IMG/VR virus record: IMGVR_UViG_3300035698_007992
Location: 1 to 29,044 of that record
Source: a virus
Reading direction: 5' to 3' (one strand)
DNA: 29,044 nt
This document shows positions 1 through 8,276 of this stretch, piece by piece. The position numbers were made by a program, and so were the translations under genes. Position 1 is the stretch's first letter; every line of letters starts with the position of its first letter. The notes beneath the pieces are model-generated. The model saw only the letters and a program-made list of their open reading frames with translations. It ran no database searches and had not been told where the DNA came from.

Positions 1-481
1 GAGAAGCTGTAGTAGAAACAACAGCAATACTTCCAGCAAGTCCGCTTGCTAAGAAAATTGCACTTCCTATAAAGCCAGAAAAAGTTGCAGAAAAAGAGCT
101 GTCATAAATAATTCCTTTTCTAAGCATCTGTGCTGCTGAGTTATCACTCGTGTAAGAGTTCATTGCAAGTGCAAGAACACCAGTTGTTGCTGAATCAGCT
201 ACATCTGCACGTTCCCAAGTTCCTGAAGCAGTCAAATGCATTACATTCATAAACGAACAATCAGAACCAACTATTTGGCTATACTCAATCCAACCCTTTG
301 CAGTCTTGTCTGTTGTTATTTTCATAGCACTTGGTTGTGCCCAGAAATCTCCTGGGTTCGCAAATTCTGATTCCATTATTGTTACTATAATATCTCTTAA
401 ATCTTGAGGGGAGATGTTCCCTGTTACATTATCAGCTGCTAATGCTAATATCTGCGCTCTAGTTCTTTGTGTATCAGCCAT
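1..481 (-). CDS. Virion protein, 5' part only (tail or capsid-cement-like)
   Basis: Translating the minus strand from ATG at 481 gives an open frame of 160 codons that runs off the left edge, so the C terminus is missing. AGGAGG lies about eight bases upstream. The N terminus (MADTQRTRAQILALAADN) is followed by a segment with SPQDLRD and ESEFANPGDFW. From about residue 60 there is a Gly, Ala and Ser-rich beta region (VGSDCSFMN, then ADSATTGVLALAMN, then SGFIGSAIFLASG). That second half resembles small capsid-cement or DUF2190-like virion domains, judged by pattern only. It follows the gp48-like baseplate gene by 20 bases, the place where Mu-like phages keep tail fibre genes, so it may be the base of a fibre or an accessory virion protein. 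Its role is inferred; that it is a real gene is well supported. Confidence 0.75.
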   Translation of the reverse strand, partial: MADTQRTRAQILALAADNVTGNISPQDLRDIIVTIMESEFANPGDFWAQPSAMKITTDKTAKGWIEYSQIVGSDCSFMNVMHLTASGTWERADVADSATTGVLALAMNSYTSDNSAAQMLRKGIIYDSSFSATFSGFIGSAIFLASGLAGSIAVVSTTAS

Positions 482-501
482 TTTAATTTCCTCCTATTAT
501 T

Positions 502-1338
502 TTAAAAGAATCCATCTGAAAAACCATCTGGTTCAAATGAACTTCCATTGTGTGTGTCAAAAGACAAATCAAATCCATGATCAAAACCTCCTATCAAGTA
601 CTCTCCATTATACTCATGCATTGCATTAAAACCTATGTCAAATCCTTCATCAAAACCAACTATTGGAATGGTGTCATCATTAACCGGCATTGCATTAAAA
701 CCTATGTCAAATCCTCTATCAAAACCAATTCCATAATAATCATATAAAGCCATCATATGTGCTGGTTTTAACTCATCTATTTTATTTATTAAAGCTCGTA
801 ATAATGCATTCCTTGTCTGTGACCAACTGGGGTCCATCGAAAGCATCATGTCAAAGCCATTACTAAATCCTGTACCAAAACTTTTTTTATCTCCTTGCGC
901 ATCTGATCTAACTAAAAAGAAAAACAAATTATCAAGTCCACCACAAGCATCTCCTGCTCTGCTAACACCTGCTATAAAAGGAATAAACTCATATATATAA
1001 ATAGTGTAATTTATAGCACCTGCAATTTCTATGAAATAATTTTTATATTGTCCACCTACTGCTATTTGTCTAGCAAATACTGCTGCTTGCCTGTCTGCTA
1101 AAACTGTTTCTGGTTCAGTTATTCCATAATCTTTTTCATGCTCTGTTATGAGTTCAACTGCTCGCCTTGGGTCTCTTTCCTTTAATAAATCATAAGATCT
1201 TCCATCCACTCTAGACAGTTCATCAGAAACAGAAAGAAGAAGTTGATCTATTACAGAATCAGGATCTTTTGTTATTGCTTTCCCTGGAGGAAGTAATGAT
1301 TTAAGTAGTTTCTTATACTCTTCTGCAGATCTACCCAT
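502..1338 (-). CDS. Mu gp48-like (YmfQ/DUF2313-type) baseplate protein with repeat tail
   Basis: This 278-residue protein is the last wedge component in the Mu order gp46, gp47, gp48. The start at 1338 is chosen because GGAGG precedes it and it overlaps the end of the gp47 gene by eight bases; the longer frame reaching 1410 would add an unsupported hydrophobic leader. The N terminus (YKKLLKSLLPPGKA) is typical of gp48/YmfQ proteins, which start near the baseplate end of the tail and have a run like LLPPGxA. The middle carries RDPRRAVELITEHEKDYGI, also usual for the family. The family is commonly about 180-210 residues. Here the last 74 residues are an added tail of GFDxGFDxGF repeats (see the repeat entry). 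Family assignment is by motif and position; the function of the tail is unknown. Confidence 0.85.
   Translation of the reverse strand: MGRSAEEYKKLLKSLLPPGKAITKDPDSVIDQLLLSVSDELSRVDGRSYDLLKERDPRRAVELITEHEKDYGITEPETVLADRQAAVFARQIAVGGQYKNYFIEIAGAINYTIYIYEFIPFIAGVSRAGDACGGLDNLFFFLVRSDAQGDKKSFGTGFSNGFDMMLSMDPSWSQTRNALLRALINKIDELKPAHMMALYDYYGIGFDRGFDIGFNAMPVNDDTIPIVGFDEGFDIGFNAMHEYNGEYLIGGFDHGFDLSFDTHNGSSFEPDGFSDGFF
526..726 (-). repeat. In-frame 69-base (23-residue) tandem repeats in the gp48-like gene
   Basis: Three units each begin GFDxGFD: GFDRGFDIGFNAM, GFDEGFDIGFNAM and GFDHGFDLSFDTH. The first two units are 23 residues and the third about 21, followed by a terminal GFSDGFF. At DNA level a 29-base stretch is identical at 618-646 and 687-715, exactly 69 bases apart, which points to recent duplication or gene conversion. 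A related GFSNGFDMML sits further upstream in the protein, suggesting the motif was present before expansion. Confidence 0.9.
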
Positions 1339-2431
1339 AATTCCTCCATGTAATTTCACCAAAAACAGGAACTCTATTGATAGGAATAGCAATATCATCA
1401 TCTGGTACATTGAGTTTGTGGACAGTTAAACTTGCAGCAGATCCGACTGCTGCACTTATATCAGAATAATATTGTGTTTCACCTGGACCACCAAAATTTA
1501 ATAAATAATCTTCAAGTTGAGCAGTAACTTGTGTTCTTACGGCAGAATTGTTTGGACTAATACTTATATCAAAATCAACTGCATATAAACTAAGAACTAC
1601 CATATGTAGGCCCGCTTTTGCCCCTACTGGCACACCAATAGTAAGACCTGTAGTTGGATCTATGTGTTCTATTAAATATTCTTTTGTACTCTCCATTTCA
1701 TCAGTACTTGGAATTATACTAGCGTCATTATCTCTAACATATGCAACACCAATTGTTCCTCTTCCTTGATATTGAGGAAAAACCCAAACCCTAGTATTAC
1801 CAGATATTTCTAATGTCCAACTTGCATAATCAAATTCAGCACCGCCATGTGGAGGAGTTCTTTTTCTAGTTAAGACTCTGCTACGATATGATTCATCTTC
1901 TTCTTCCTCTGTTCCACCATCTATACCAGCAACACCGACAGTTATTTTAGTATCAACACCAGCTATTGGTGATATGAAACTAAGTAAGATTCCGCTGTCA
2001 TCATTATATTCACTTCCTGCATCTTTAGCTGTAAAATCAACAGAGAAAGTTCCAGTGGCTCCAACACTAACCTCTTCATCAGTCAAATAAGTATAACCTG
2101 CACTGCTTTCTAATTCAGTTTTAGCTGGGATAACTGCAAGATAAGTTCCTGTCCCAGCTCCGGTTCCTGTTGCCTTTTCTGTCTCTGTTTTCACAACACC
2201 ATATTCATTTCCCTGTGTCTCCAGATTATCTGTGTTAGCAGTAAGCACAAACAACTGATCTTTCTGATATTCTAAAAAGCCATATAAAAGATGAATACTC
2301 CCTGCAAAAACCCTAGCAAATATTTTTGCCAAACTTCTTCTAAGTAAAGAGAAAGCATTTTGTATTCTTGACTTCATATCATTTTGTACTCTTGTGTCTA
2401 TTTCTTCTAATGTAGGTCTATCAAATGGCAT
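1331..2431 (-). CDS. Baseplate J-like protein (Mu gp47)
   Basis: This 366-residue protein is the baseplate wedge protein of the gpJ/gp47 family, which forms the ring linking the tail hub to the tail fibres. Visible family features are the N terminus (MPFDRPTLEEIDTRVQNDM), a central threonine and glycine-rich beta region with GTYLAVIPAKTELES, then the conserved GGTEEEEDESYRSRVL near residue 175, the typical point where the family has D/E-rich residues followed by YR.R, and HGGAEFDYASW soon after. Length is close to the usual 350-390. AAGGAGG precedes the start. It overlaps the gp48-like gene downstream by eight bases and follows the gp46-like gene by 14, which fits the Mu baseplate order. Confidence 0.95.
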   Translation of the reverse strand: MPFDRPTLEEIDTRVQNDMKSRIQNAFSLLRRSLAKIFARVFAGSIHLLYGFLEYQKDQLFVLTANTDNLETQGNEYGVVKTETEKATGTGAGTGTYLAVIPAKTELESSAGYTYLTDEEVSVGATGTFSVDFTAKDAGSEYNDDSGILLSFISPIAGVDTKITVGVAGIDGGTEEEEDESYRSRVLTRKRTPPHGGAEFDYASWTLEISGNTRVWVFPQYQGRGTIGVAYVRDNDASIIPSTDEMESTKEYLIEHIDPTTGLTIGVPVGAKAGLHMVVLSLYAVDFDISISPNNSAVRTQVTAQLEDYLLNFGGPGETQYYSDISAAVGSAASLTVHKLNVPDDDIAIPINRVPVFGEITWRNYG

Positions 2432-2445
2432 ATTTTAAACCCTCC

Positions 2446-2904
2446 TTAAGCAACTTGTGCATTCCACAAATCATCAAATTCATATACTTCAATAGTTCCG
2501 TCTTTCTTTTTTAGCTCAACAGATATAATCAATATTGGTGTTGTTGCAGTTCCTTCTCTTGTAACTTCTACTTCAACACCAGCAACGACACCATCATCTA
2601 CCATCCATTCTAATGCGTCTTGTGCATATTCTTTTGCTGCATTTATAGTTTCTTGTGTTGTTTTCGCCCGATCTAATAACCATAATTTAGAACCAATCTG
2701 ATCATCTTCCTCAAGCAAGTCACCCCACCAACCTTTTTTATCATTTATATCATCTAAATCATCATCGTCATCAGCTCTTCTGTCTAAAAACAAACTAAGA
2801 ATAACAGCTGTCTCTAATCCCGACTCTCTAACAAAGTCTTCTTTTTCAAAGGAGATATCTCCTTGCATCAGCTCTTCTTCCCATATTATTTTCATATCAC
2901 TCAT
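2446..2904 (-). CDS. Mu gp46-like baseplate protein
   Basis: This 152-residue protein belongs to the GP46 family, equivalent to the gpW/gp25-type wedge component of contractile tails. The family signature is clear: GWWGD at residues 58-62, then IGSKLWLL at 70-77, followed by a helix with YAQDALEWMVDDG and a beta-strand end. An acidic run of Asp residues near 45-52 precedes the GWW motif and is longer than I would expect. The start has an AAAGGT Shine-Dalgarno sequence. It sits between a small unknown gene and gp47, as in Mu. Confidence 0.93.
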   Translation of the reverse strand: MSDMKIIWEEELMQGDISFEKEDFVRESGLETAVILSLFLDRRADDDDDLDDINDKKGWWGDLLEEDDQIGSKLWLLDRAKTTQETINAAKEYAQDALEWMVDDGVVAGVEVEVTREGTATTPILIISVELKKKDGTIEVYEFDDLWNAQVA

Positions 2905-2914
2905 AATTATACCT

Positions 2915-3136
2915 TTATGTAATAGGATAAATACTTGTTATAGTCACAGCACTTAATACATATGTATTAGTTGCTACACCATATGTGGTTATGTGAGATA
3001 CAATAGCATTTCCCATAGCTCTCATTATTAAAGTTTGATCTGCAACACTAGCATCATGAACATCCTCAAGACCACTTAATGCTGCTTGGATATCCGCCCT
3101 GATTGCATCCCCTAATATATCTCCATTCATTGCCAT
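2915..3136 (-). CDS. Small conserved baseplate-region protein of unknown function
   Basis: This is a 73-residue protein. The start at 3136 is preferred over the longer frame from 3205, because AAAGGTGG lies six bases upstream and the longer form would run back into the gp45-like gene. The N terminus (MAMNGDILGDAIRADIQAAL) looks like a small protein often found between gp45-like and gp46-like genes in Mu-type tail modules; this is recollection of pattern and not a named family. The rest is a helix with DASVADQTLIMRAMGNAIV, then a beta end. No membrane segment is seen. Position suggests a baseplate or hub accessory protein. Confidence 0.8.
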   Translation of the reverse strand: MAMNGDILGDAIRADIQAALSGLEDVHDASVADQTLIMRAMGNAIVSHITTYGVATNTYVLSAVTITSIYPIT

Positions 3137-3138
3137 GA

Positions 3139-3663
3139 TTAACCACCTTTTAATTTTAAAATGCCCGCTACATTTCCACCATGAGTTATTCCAGTAAGTG
3201 GGCAAGTTTTCATAACATTTGGAGCAAATAAGCTGGCATCCCCTGTGTCTAAAGTTATTCCATCACTTCCCATAGTAACTTTGTTTCCGTTTTTGTCTTC
3301 TATTTCTATTCCATTTGAAGTGAGAGTTATTTTATTTTCTTCTTTATCATATATTCTAACTTCTCCTTCTTTTAAATCTTTCGGTCTGCTATCTCTGTGA
3401 TGTGTTTTTAAAGCAATTCCTTGATCCCTATTCCCGTTTATAAAGGCAATCGTTACTTCTGTGCTGCCATCAACAGGAGGATTAGAAATAAATCCATAAT
3501 CATTTGGACTTTCAACATCTGTAATAGTTTCATCTTTAAGGCCTATTACTTGTATTTTCATCGTCTTTTCTGAATTATTAACCGCTGATAGTATTGCTCT
3601 GCCCACTAACAAAAATATTTTTCTTCTTATAGGGGCGAGTGCTCTGCTTATCCCTTCCATCAT
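3139..3663 (-). CDS. Mu gp45-like baseplate assembly protein V / spike
   Basis: This 174-residue protein is the central spike of the baseplate (gpV/gp45 family), which punctures the outer membrane. An OB-fold region spans roughly residues 35-105, with the family-like NDYGFISNPPVDGSTEVTI. It is followed by a beta-helical stalk with KITLTSNGIEIEDKNGNKV and MGSDGITLDT, and a C-terminal CPLTGITHGG. The histidine in THGG may help bind a metal at the spike tip, as in gpV; this is inferred. Its ATG overlaps the stop of the gp44-like gene by four bases, indicating translational coupling with the hub. Confidence 0.92.
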   Translation of the reverse strand: MMEGISRALAPIRRKIFLLVGRAILSAVNNSEKTMKIQVIGLKDETITDVESPNDYGFISNPPVDGSTEVTIAFINGNRDQGIALKTHHRDSRPKDLKEGEVRIYDKEENKITLTSNGIEIEDKNGNKVTMGSDGITLDTGDASLFAPNVMKTCPLTGITHGGNVAGILKLKGG

Positions 3664-4757
3664 GAGTCAAACCTCGTCTTTATTTTTATGTCGCCTGCTT
3701 CACCTGAAAAAATATCCTTGTCTGCTAAAGTTAATATTGTTGAAGTTTCTTGATATTTATCATTTTCATTTTCTCCAGTATCATACAAATATTTTGCTTC
3801 AATTATTAGTAATGTTTCATTAACATCAAGCAATTTGTCTTCAACTTTAACTAATTTGTTGATTCCCCATATGTCACCATTGCTTTGTGTCCAACTTGGT
3901 ATCTTATATTGTATGAGTCTACTAAGTCCTGCTCTGAGCCTTGCTTCCCACCTAGCTCTACTTTTGCATCTCCCTGTGTCAGCTTCTCTGTCCATAAAAA
4001 TAATATTTGGTCTGTTCCTGCTAACTACAGCATCATTAAAAGTGAAACTACAGTTGATATAATCTGACAAACTTTTTTCATCAGTTCCTATGCCATAACC
4101 TTTTGCTGTATAATTACTAAATCTATCCCTATCTGATTGAAGATATGAGCCACTACTAGCATTTACATTATATTGTATTGGGTCATTTGTCTTCCCTGTT
4201 TCAGTAGCTTTTGTCAAAGTCAACTTGCCATCTCCAAGACTTATTGGGATCACTCCTATATCTCTACACAGATCTATTATTAAATCTGCTACAGACACAC
4301 CTTCACTTGCCTTAAAGGTCTCTATCGTGGTTAAAACAGTGTTTTTGGCACTGTCCTCAACTGTGACTTCAATAGAAAAAGGAGTACAGAGTTTCTTTAT
4401 TATAGCAACTACAGTTTGCTTCTTAAATTCATTATTACTTCCAGTATAAGGGCAATCAACTAAATCTGCTGTCTTGTCTCTCCCTACAAACTGTAAACTA
4501 AAATCGCCTTCTCCATATTTTATTGGTATTTTATCAATATATCCGTCACAAATAGTTGTGTTTCCGATGACAGCTTTTGCTTCTGCTCCCATCTTGATTT
4601 TCCATTTTTCAAAATCACCTTCTGTATAATCAAAGGTTTCAAATGCAAATTCTCCTGCAATTTCAAGCATACTTTTCTTAATATACATATGTGACCAGTT
4701 AACATAATTATAATTGTTAACATTAAGAGAAAAATTATCAAGAACTTTTGTGGTCAT
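3660..4757 (-). CDS. Mu gp44 / gpP-like baseplate hub protein
   Basis: This 365-residue protein is the trimeric hub that connects tail tube to spike (gp27-like fold; late-control D relative). Evidence is its place between gpN-like and gp45-like genes, its length (Mu gp44 is about 380 residues), and the family-like beta-rich N terminus with FAFETFD and IGNTTICDGYIDKI. There is also a middle GVSVADLIIDLCRDIG segment and QFVGRDKTADLVDC, the usual hub motif G-RD-t-DLvDc. The gene begins at a TAATG junction with the gpN-like gene and ends at an ATGA junction with gp45, so the three are probably translated as a coupled set. Confidence 0.92.
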   Translation of the reverse strand: MTTKVLDNFSLNVNNYNYVNWSHMYIKKSMLEIAGEFAFETFDYTEGDFEKWKIKMGAEAKAVIGNTTICDGYIDKIPIKYGEGDFSLQFVGRDKTADLVDCPYTGSNNEFKKQTVVAIIKKLCTPFSIEVTVEDSAKNTVLTTIETFKASEGVSVADLIIDLCRDIGVIPISLGDGKLTLTKATETGKTNDPIQYNVNASSGSYLQSDRDRFSNYTAKGYGIGTDEKSLSDYINCSFTFNDAVVSRNRPNIIFMDREADTGRCKSRARWEARLRAGLSRLIQYKIPSWTQSNGDIWGINKLVKVEDKLLDVNETLLIIEAKYLYDTGENENDKYQETSTILTLADKDIFSGEAGDIKIKTRFDS

Positions 4758-6076
4758 TAGTCTTCCAGTATCCTTATTTCTTCATTACCTGGAATAAATC
4801 CAGGGTGTTTTATTATTGTTTTATTTTTATTAAATATTTCAGAACATCTGTCTAAATCTAAATATTTATCATACGAGAGCACCAAAGTGGATGAGATGTC
4901 ACTTGGGCTTTCATAATCTATCTCTTTTGTTAATGTATTTGATATGTTAGTCATTTCAACAATAAAAGAAGTTTTCATTTCTTCTGCTGCCAAAAACATA
5001 TCAGTGTTATTTATCTCTAATTGATTGCCAAGCCTGTTCTCCATGTAATCATCAAATGCATCAAGGACATCTGCAAGAAGACTTAGTAATTGATTTTGGC
5101 TGCTAAAATTTATTCTTATACCAACCCTTGTTGCAAATATTAAAAGTTGTAATTTAATTGTATTTATACATATGGTCAAATTGTCATCTTGTGTCTCCAT
5201 AACTGACCCAATCTCTTCTTCTTTAATAGCTTTAACTGCTGCAAGCATTTGAGAAACAACCGAAACACCTAAACTTTCTGGTATTGAATCACCATCTAAA
5301 GTATAAGAATTTCCCCTAGTTGTACCACTGCACCCACCTACAACCCCTGAATTTACAGCATCTCCCGCCATTCCTACCAAGTTACCAAAGCTTTCTGATG
5401 CTGCTTGAAGTGTTTCAAACAACTCACAAGGAGCATTAAGCACCAATGCCAATGTATTTATTGCTGTTCCTATGGCTCCTGTTGCTGCATTTACAGTAGA
5501 CCTCACAACATTATTTACGCTACTAACAGCGGTTTGTATCTTTAACAGAACACTTGTCAATGGACTGATTAAGTTCTGTACAAAAGATGCTGTAACATTC
5601 ATTATATTTATAAAACTATCTATTGACAAGTTATTAGCTGCAACAGCTTTATCATCAATTATCTTTTTAGAATCTTTTGTTTCTCCTGGAAATAAAGAAG
5701 TTTGCTCTAAATCAAATTCAATATCAAATTTAGCAATGCCTCCTTCATCAAAACTTTCCGCTATTGCCCAACGACTTGCATGAACTCTTAATCTGCCGTG
5801 GAAAGGATGTATCAAAGTCCCTGGACCACGAACGTTTTGGAGTTTGTCTAAGAGTTTATCCCTCTGCTGGAAATAATCAAAATTATTCTCGGCATTCTGT
5901 ACAACAAAAGCATTTATGGTAAATTTAACCAACGTTGGCCCTTGATCTACTGTAACAGTTCTTTTCTGCCAGCGTTCTATTTCTTTTATTCTTCTGCCAC
6001 CGGAAGTCTGCGTTTTTATAACACCAAAACTAACTCCTCTCCAACTAGCTGGCTGTAAATTGTCTTTCCAGTCCAT
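4757..6076 (-). CDS. Mu gpN-like (DNA circularization N-terminal domain) tail protein
   Basis: This 439-residue protein is a baseplate/tail component of the family named for its DNA circularization protein N-terminal domain (Mu gpN), now understood as a distal tail structural protein. The domain spans about residues 1-130: LQPASWRGVSFGV, then TSGGRRIKEIERW, and RGPGTLIHPFHGRLRVH, the family's GPG-LiHP-hG signature. The rest (150-420) is helical, and the C-terminal part resembles no family I can name. The start has GGGAG upstream and follows the tape measure by eight bases, as expected in the Mu order. Confidence 0.93.
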   Translation of the reverse strand: MDWKDNLQPASWRGVSFGVIKTQTSGGRRIKEIERWQKRTVTVDQGPTLVKFTINAFVVQNAENNFDYFQQRDKLLDKLQNVRGPGTLIHPFHGRLRVHASRWAIAESFDEGGIAKFDIEFDLEQTSLFPGETKDSKKIIDDKAVAANNLSIDSFINIMNVTASFVQNLISPLTSVLLKIQTAVSSVNNVVRSTVNAATGAIGTAINTLALVLNAPCELFETLQAASESFGNLVGMAGDAVNSGVVGGCSGTTRGNSYTLDGDSIPESLGVSVVSQMLAAVKAIKEEEIGSVMETQDDNLTICINTIKLQLLIFATRVGIRINFSSQNQLLSLLADVLDAFDDYMENRLGNQLEINNTDMFLAAEEMKTSFIVEMTNISNTLTKEIDYESPSDISSTLVLSYDKYLDLDRCSEIFNKNKTIIKHPGFIPGNEEIRILED

Positions 6077-6084
6077 TTTACTCC

Positions 6085-7731
6085 CTACCTTGTGACCGCA
6101 CCAAGTTCTGGCCCTGTAGCTACTTTTATATTACTTTTTCCCTGTCTTTCTTTCCACTTATCAACAACTAAATTTCCGTCTTTCATAATTCTTAAAGTGA
6201 TATCTGTTTTAGACTGAGACAGTCCAGTCATCATAGCTTTCAACTCAGAGTAATCAAGAACCTTTTTGCCATCCTTTTCCCTAACTTTAAGACCAAGTCC
6301 TGGCATACTATCAACACCAGCTATTTGCATTTGTTGAAGAAACATTTTTCTGGTCCCTTTTCCTTCCATTAAATTTTGCTTTGTGTACTTTCCTTTCTTC
6401 CCGTGTTCAAGAAACTTCATTGCTTGAGCTTTTTTATTTATTGCATTTTTTCCTGATAATGCATTATACATATCAACAGGAGCTGTTTTCATATACCTAA
6501 AAATATTTTTATAAGTCTTTGCTTCAAAAAGAGACCTTAAACCTTTAACAGATTCACCAACAGCCCACATTAACTTGCTAAGAAGCGGCAACACAATATC
6601 ACCAACAACTTGAGCAGTTACCATCAAAGTCGCTTTAAACTTCTCCCATTCGTGTCCTGTTTTATTAACACCATTAGCAACTTCATCAAATGCAGTATCT
6701 AATGCACCAGTGCTATTTTTCATTTGCAGTAATTTTTTATCAAAATCATCTGTTTGTTTTCCTGTTAAAGCAAATACTGCTGTCAATGCTTCAGCTCTTC
6801 CAAATAATTTAGCTGCTTCTGTTTCACTTCCACCTGTTTGTTTCGCTAGCATCCTCAAAGACTCTGTCATGCCATTTTCTTTTACCATCGCTGCAGCACT
6901 TTCATACCCAAGTTTTTTAACATTAGCAGTCATAGATGATGTAGGTTTCAACATTGCTTTTAATATTGCTGCCATCTGAGTACTGACTTCTGCTGCTCCC
7001 CCAGTAACTCCTGTCAAAGTAGCAAAACCAGCAAATAATTCTTCTTGTGAGATCCCTAATTTAGCAGCGAAAGGAGTAACGCGTCCAATGCTTGCTGCTA
7101 ATTGAGGAAAATCTGTCTGCCCTAATTTAACAGTCATAAATGCTAAGTCCGCTGCTTTCTTCATTGCTATCGCTGATGTGTCTCCATAACCTTTTGTAAC
7201 TGCAGAAGTAAGAGCAATGGCATCAGTGGTAGTAGCCATACCAGCGGCAGCAGCTTTTGCATTAATCTTTAACTGATCTAATGATTCACCACTATCTCCA
7301 AATGCAGATATTACTTGATACAAACCACCAGCAAGATCATCTGTTGATCTTCCTAATTCTTGCGCCATATCTTGAACACCTGATTTAAGAGCGAGCACTC
7401 TTTCTGTGCTTCTTGGTATTAGTGTTGCTATATTTGCCATTGATTTATTAAACTTCATAGACATATTGATAATAGCAACTCCAAGAGCAGCAACTCCAAG
7501 TCTCATAGGAATTACACTGCCCAAACTATTTTCCATCCCTTTTGAAAATTTCCTCATTCCAAGCCTTGCTCGTCTTGCACCAGAAGCAACTTTTTTACCT
7601 AAAGAAGCACCTAATTTTGAAGCAGAAAGAGAAGCTCTTTTCATAGACGCAGAAGCTCTTCGCATTCCTTCGGAAAGTTTCTTTGTAGTGGCGTCAAATA
7701 AAACACTTACTTTAAATTGTTTATCGCCCAT
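6085..7731 (-). CDS. Tail tape measure protein
   Basis: This 548-residue protein sets tail length and is ejected ahead of the DNA. The N terminus (about 1-75) is strongly basic with repeated Arg, Lys, Ser and Ala (SMKRASLSASKLGASLGKK). The conserved TP901-type core follows from about residue 85 to 350: KFNKSMANIATLIP, AQELGRSTDDLAGGLYQ, TDFPQLAASIGRV and GITQ/ISQEELFAGFATL. A hydrophobic segment with VVGDIVLPLLSKL lies near 375. At roughly 1.5 angstrom per residue the tail would be about 80 nm, a rough inference. It starts four bases after the stop of the frameshifted chaperone extension, the usual arrangement. Confidence 0.94.
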   Translation of the reverse strand: MGDKQFKVSVLFDATTKKLSEGMRRASASMKRASLSASKLGASLGKKVASGARRARLGMRKFSKGMENSLGSVIPMRLGVAALGVAIINMSMKFNKSMANIATLIPRSTERVLALKSGVQDMAQELGRSTDDLAGGLYQVISAFGDSGESLDQLKINAKAAAAGMATTTDAIALTSAVTKGYGDTSAIAMKKAADLAFMTVKLGQTDFPQLAASIGRVTPFAAKLGISQEELFAGFATLTGVTGGAAEVSTQMAAILKAMLKPTSSMTANVKKLGYESAAAMVKENGMTESLRMLAKQTGGSETEAAKLFGRAEALTAVFALTGKQTDDFDKKLLQMKNSTGALDTAFDEVANGVNKTGHEWEKFKATLMVTAQVVGDIVLPLLSKLMWAVGESVKGLRSLFEAKTYKNIFRYMKTAPVDMYNALSGKNAINKKAQAMKFLEHGKKGKYTKQNLMEGKGTRKMFLQQMQIAGVDSMPGLGLKVREKDGKKVLDYSELKAMMTGLSQSKTDITLRIMKDGNLVVDKWKERQGKSNIKVATGPELGAVTR

Positions 7732-7734
7732 CAG

Positions 7735-8246
7735 CTATTCTCCTATAAATTTTGCTGCCCCTTCTGCCCAAAATAAAAAATCTTCAAAGTAAAAATTCAT
7801 TATCTCTTCTGCTGAAAACTTAAAAACATTAGCAACACCCCATATCGAATCGTTTAAATCATTAAGATATGAAGTGTCTTTTAGAAAAAACCATATAACT
7901 TTCTAACCTTATCCAAAATATTATTGATGTCTTCAACATCCAGTTCCTCTAAAAACTTGACATCAATGTCGGTAAGTATAGAAATAAATGGTAAAAAAAC
8001 AATCGGATTAAAATTTGGATCAGCCTCACTATCAAATAATTCAGAGGGTATTCCACGCAAATGTTTCACTCTTAATCTTGGAGGAAAAACAAATTTTTCA
8101 ATTTCTAAAATATCACCTGCTTCAGTAGCAACTGAAATTGGATATTTTAAATCAAGTGTTGTTTCTTCAAGAATTTCTTCAATAAGCTCTTTGGCTTCAA
8201 CTCTATTCCTGTGACTGCTTCTTCTAACTATCTTTTTCTCTTCCAT
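7735..8246 (-). CDS. Frameshifted tail assembly chaperone (long form)
   Basis: Predicted -1 frameshift product of 170 residues: 121 from the upstream frame (8246 to 7884), then 49 from the -1 frame (7884 to the stop TAG at 7737-7735). The shift occurs at T TTT TTC just before the zero-frame stop. The extension begins LKDTSYLNDLNDSIWG and continues FSAEEIMNFYFEDFLFWAEG, then stops four bases before the tape measure start. An aromatic/acidic helix ending with a W is what such C-terminal extensions look like (lambda gpGT, P2 E+E'). The extension has no usable start codon of its own except an internal ATG at 7800 that gives only 21 residues, so frameshifting is the likely way it is expressed. Confidence 0.85.
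7841..7890 (-). promoter_or_regulatory. -1 programmed frameshift site: slippery T TTT TTC with downstream stem
   Basis: On the minus strand the zero frame reads TAT GGT TTT TTC TAA. The heptamer T TTT TTC (7890-7884) fits X XXY YYZ and sits directly before the stop TAA (7883-7881), so a pausing ribosome can slip back one base and read CTA AAA GAC in the -1 frame. Twelve bases further on, CATATC (7871-7866) can pair with GATATG (7846-7841), a weak 6-bp stem with a 19-base loop; whether it stimulates the shift is uncertain. Confidence 0.8.
7881..8246 (-). CDS. Tail assembly chaperone, short form (Mu gp41 / P2 gpE type)
   Basis: This 121-residue protein, with start ATG at 8246, has AAGGA seven bases upstream; the longer reading from TTG at 8264 is less likely. 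The charged N terminus is followed by YPISVATEAGDILEI and PPRLRVKHLRGIPSE, then a helical end with FLEELDVEDINNILDKVRKL. This fits the family 'phage tail assembly chaperone proteins E, 41 or 14', which bind the tape measure protein during tail assembly. It lies between tube and tape measure, as required. The normal stop is immediately after the frameshift heptamer; both short and long forms are expected. Confidence 0.85.
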   Translation of the reverse strand: MEEKKIVRRSSHRNRVEAKELIEEILEETTLDLKYPISVATEAGDILEIEKFVFPPRLRVKHLRGIPSELFDSEADPNFNPIVFLPFISILTDIDVKFLEELDVEDINNILDKVRKLYGFF

Positions 8247-8276
8247 CTCAAAATCCTTTTTCAAATTTCTTTTTTA

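Noticed and set aside
502-726. RTX-type calcium-binding nonapeptides
   Set aside because: The unit is GFDxGFD at 23-residue spacing and lacks the GGxGxDxUx nonapeptide; only a loose analogy is possible.
7881-7890. Run of six Ts as a simple sequencing error splitting one chaperone gene
   Set aside because: A single-base error would join the frames too, but frameshift at this exact gene is the rule in tails, the heptamer is canonical and both frames end where expected; a programmed shift is the better reading, though error is not excluded.
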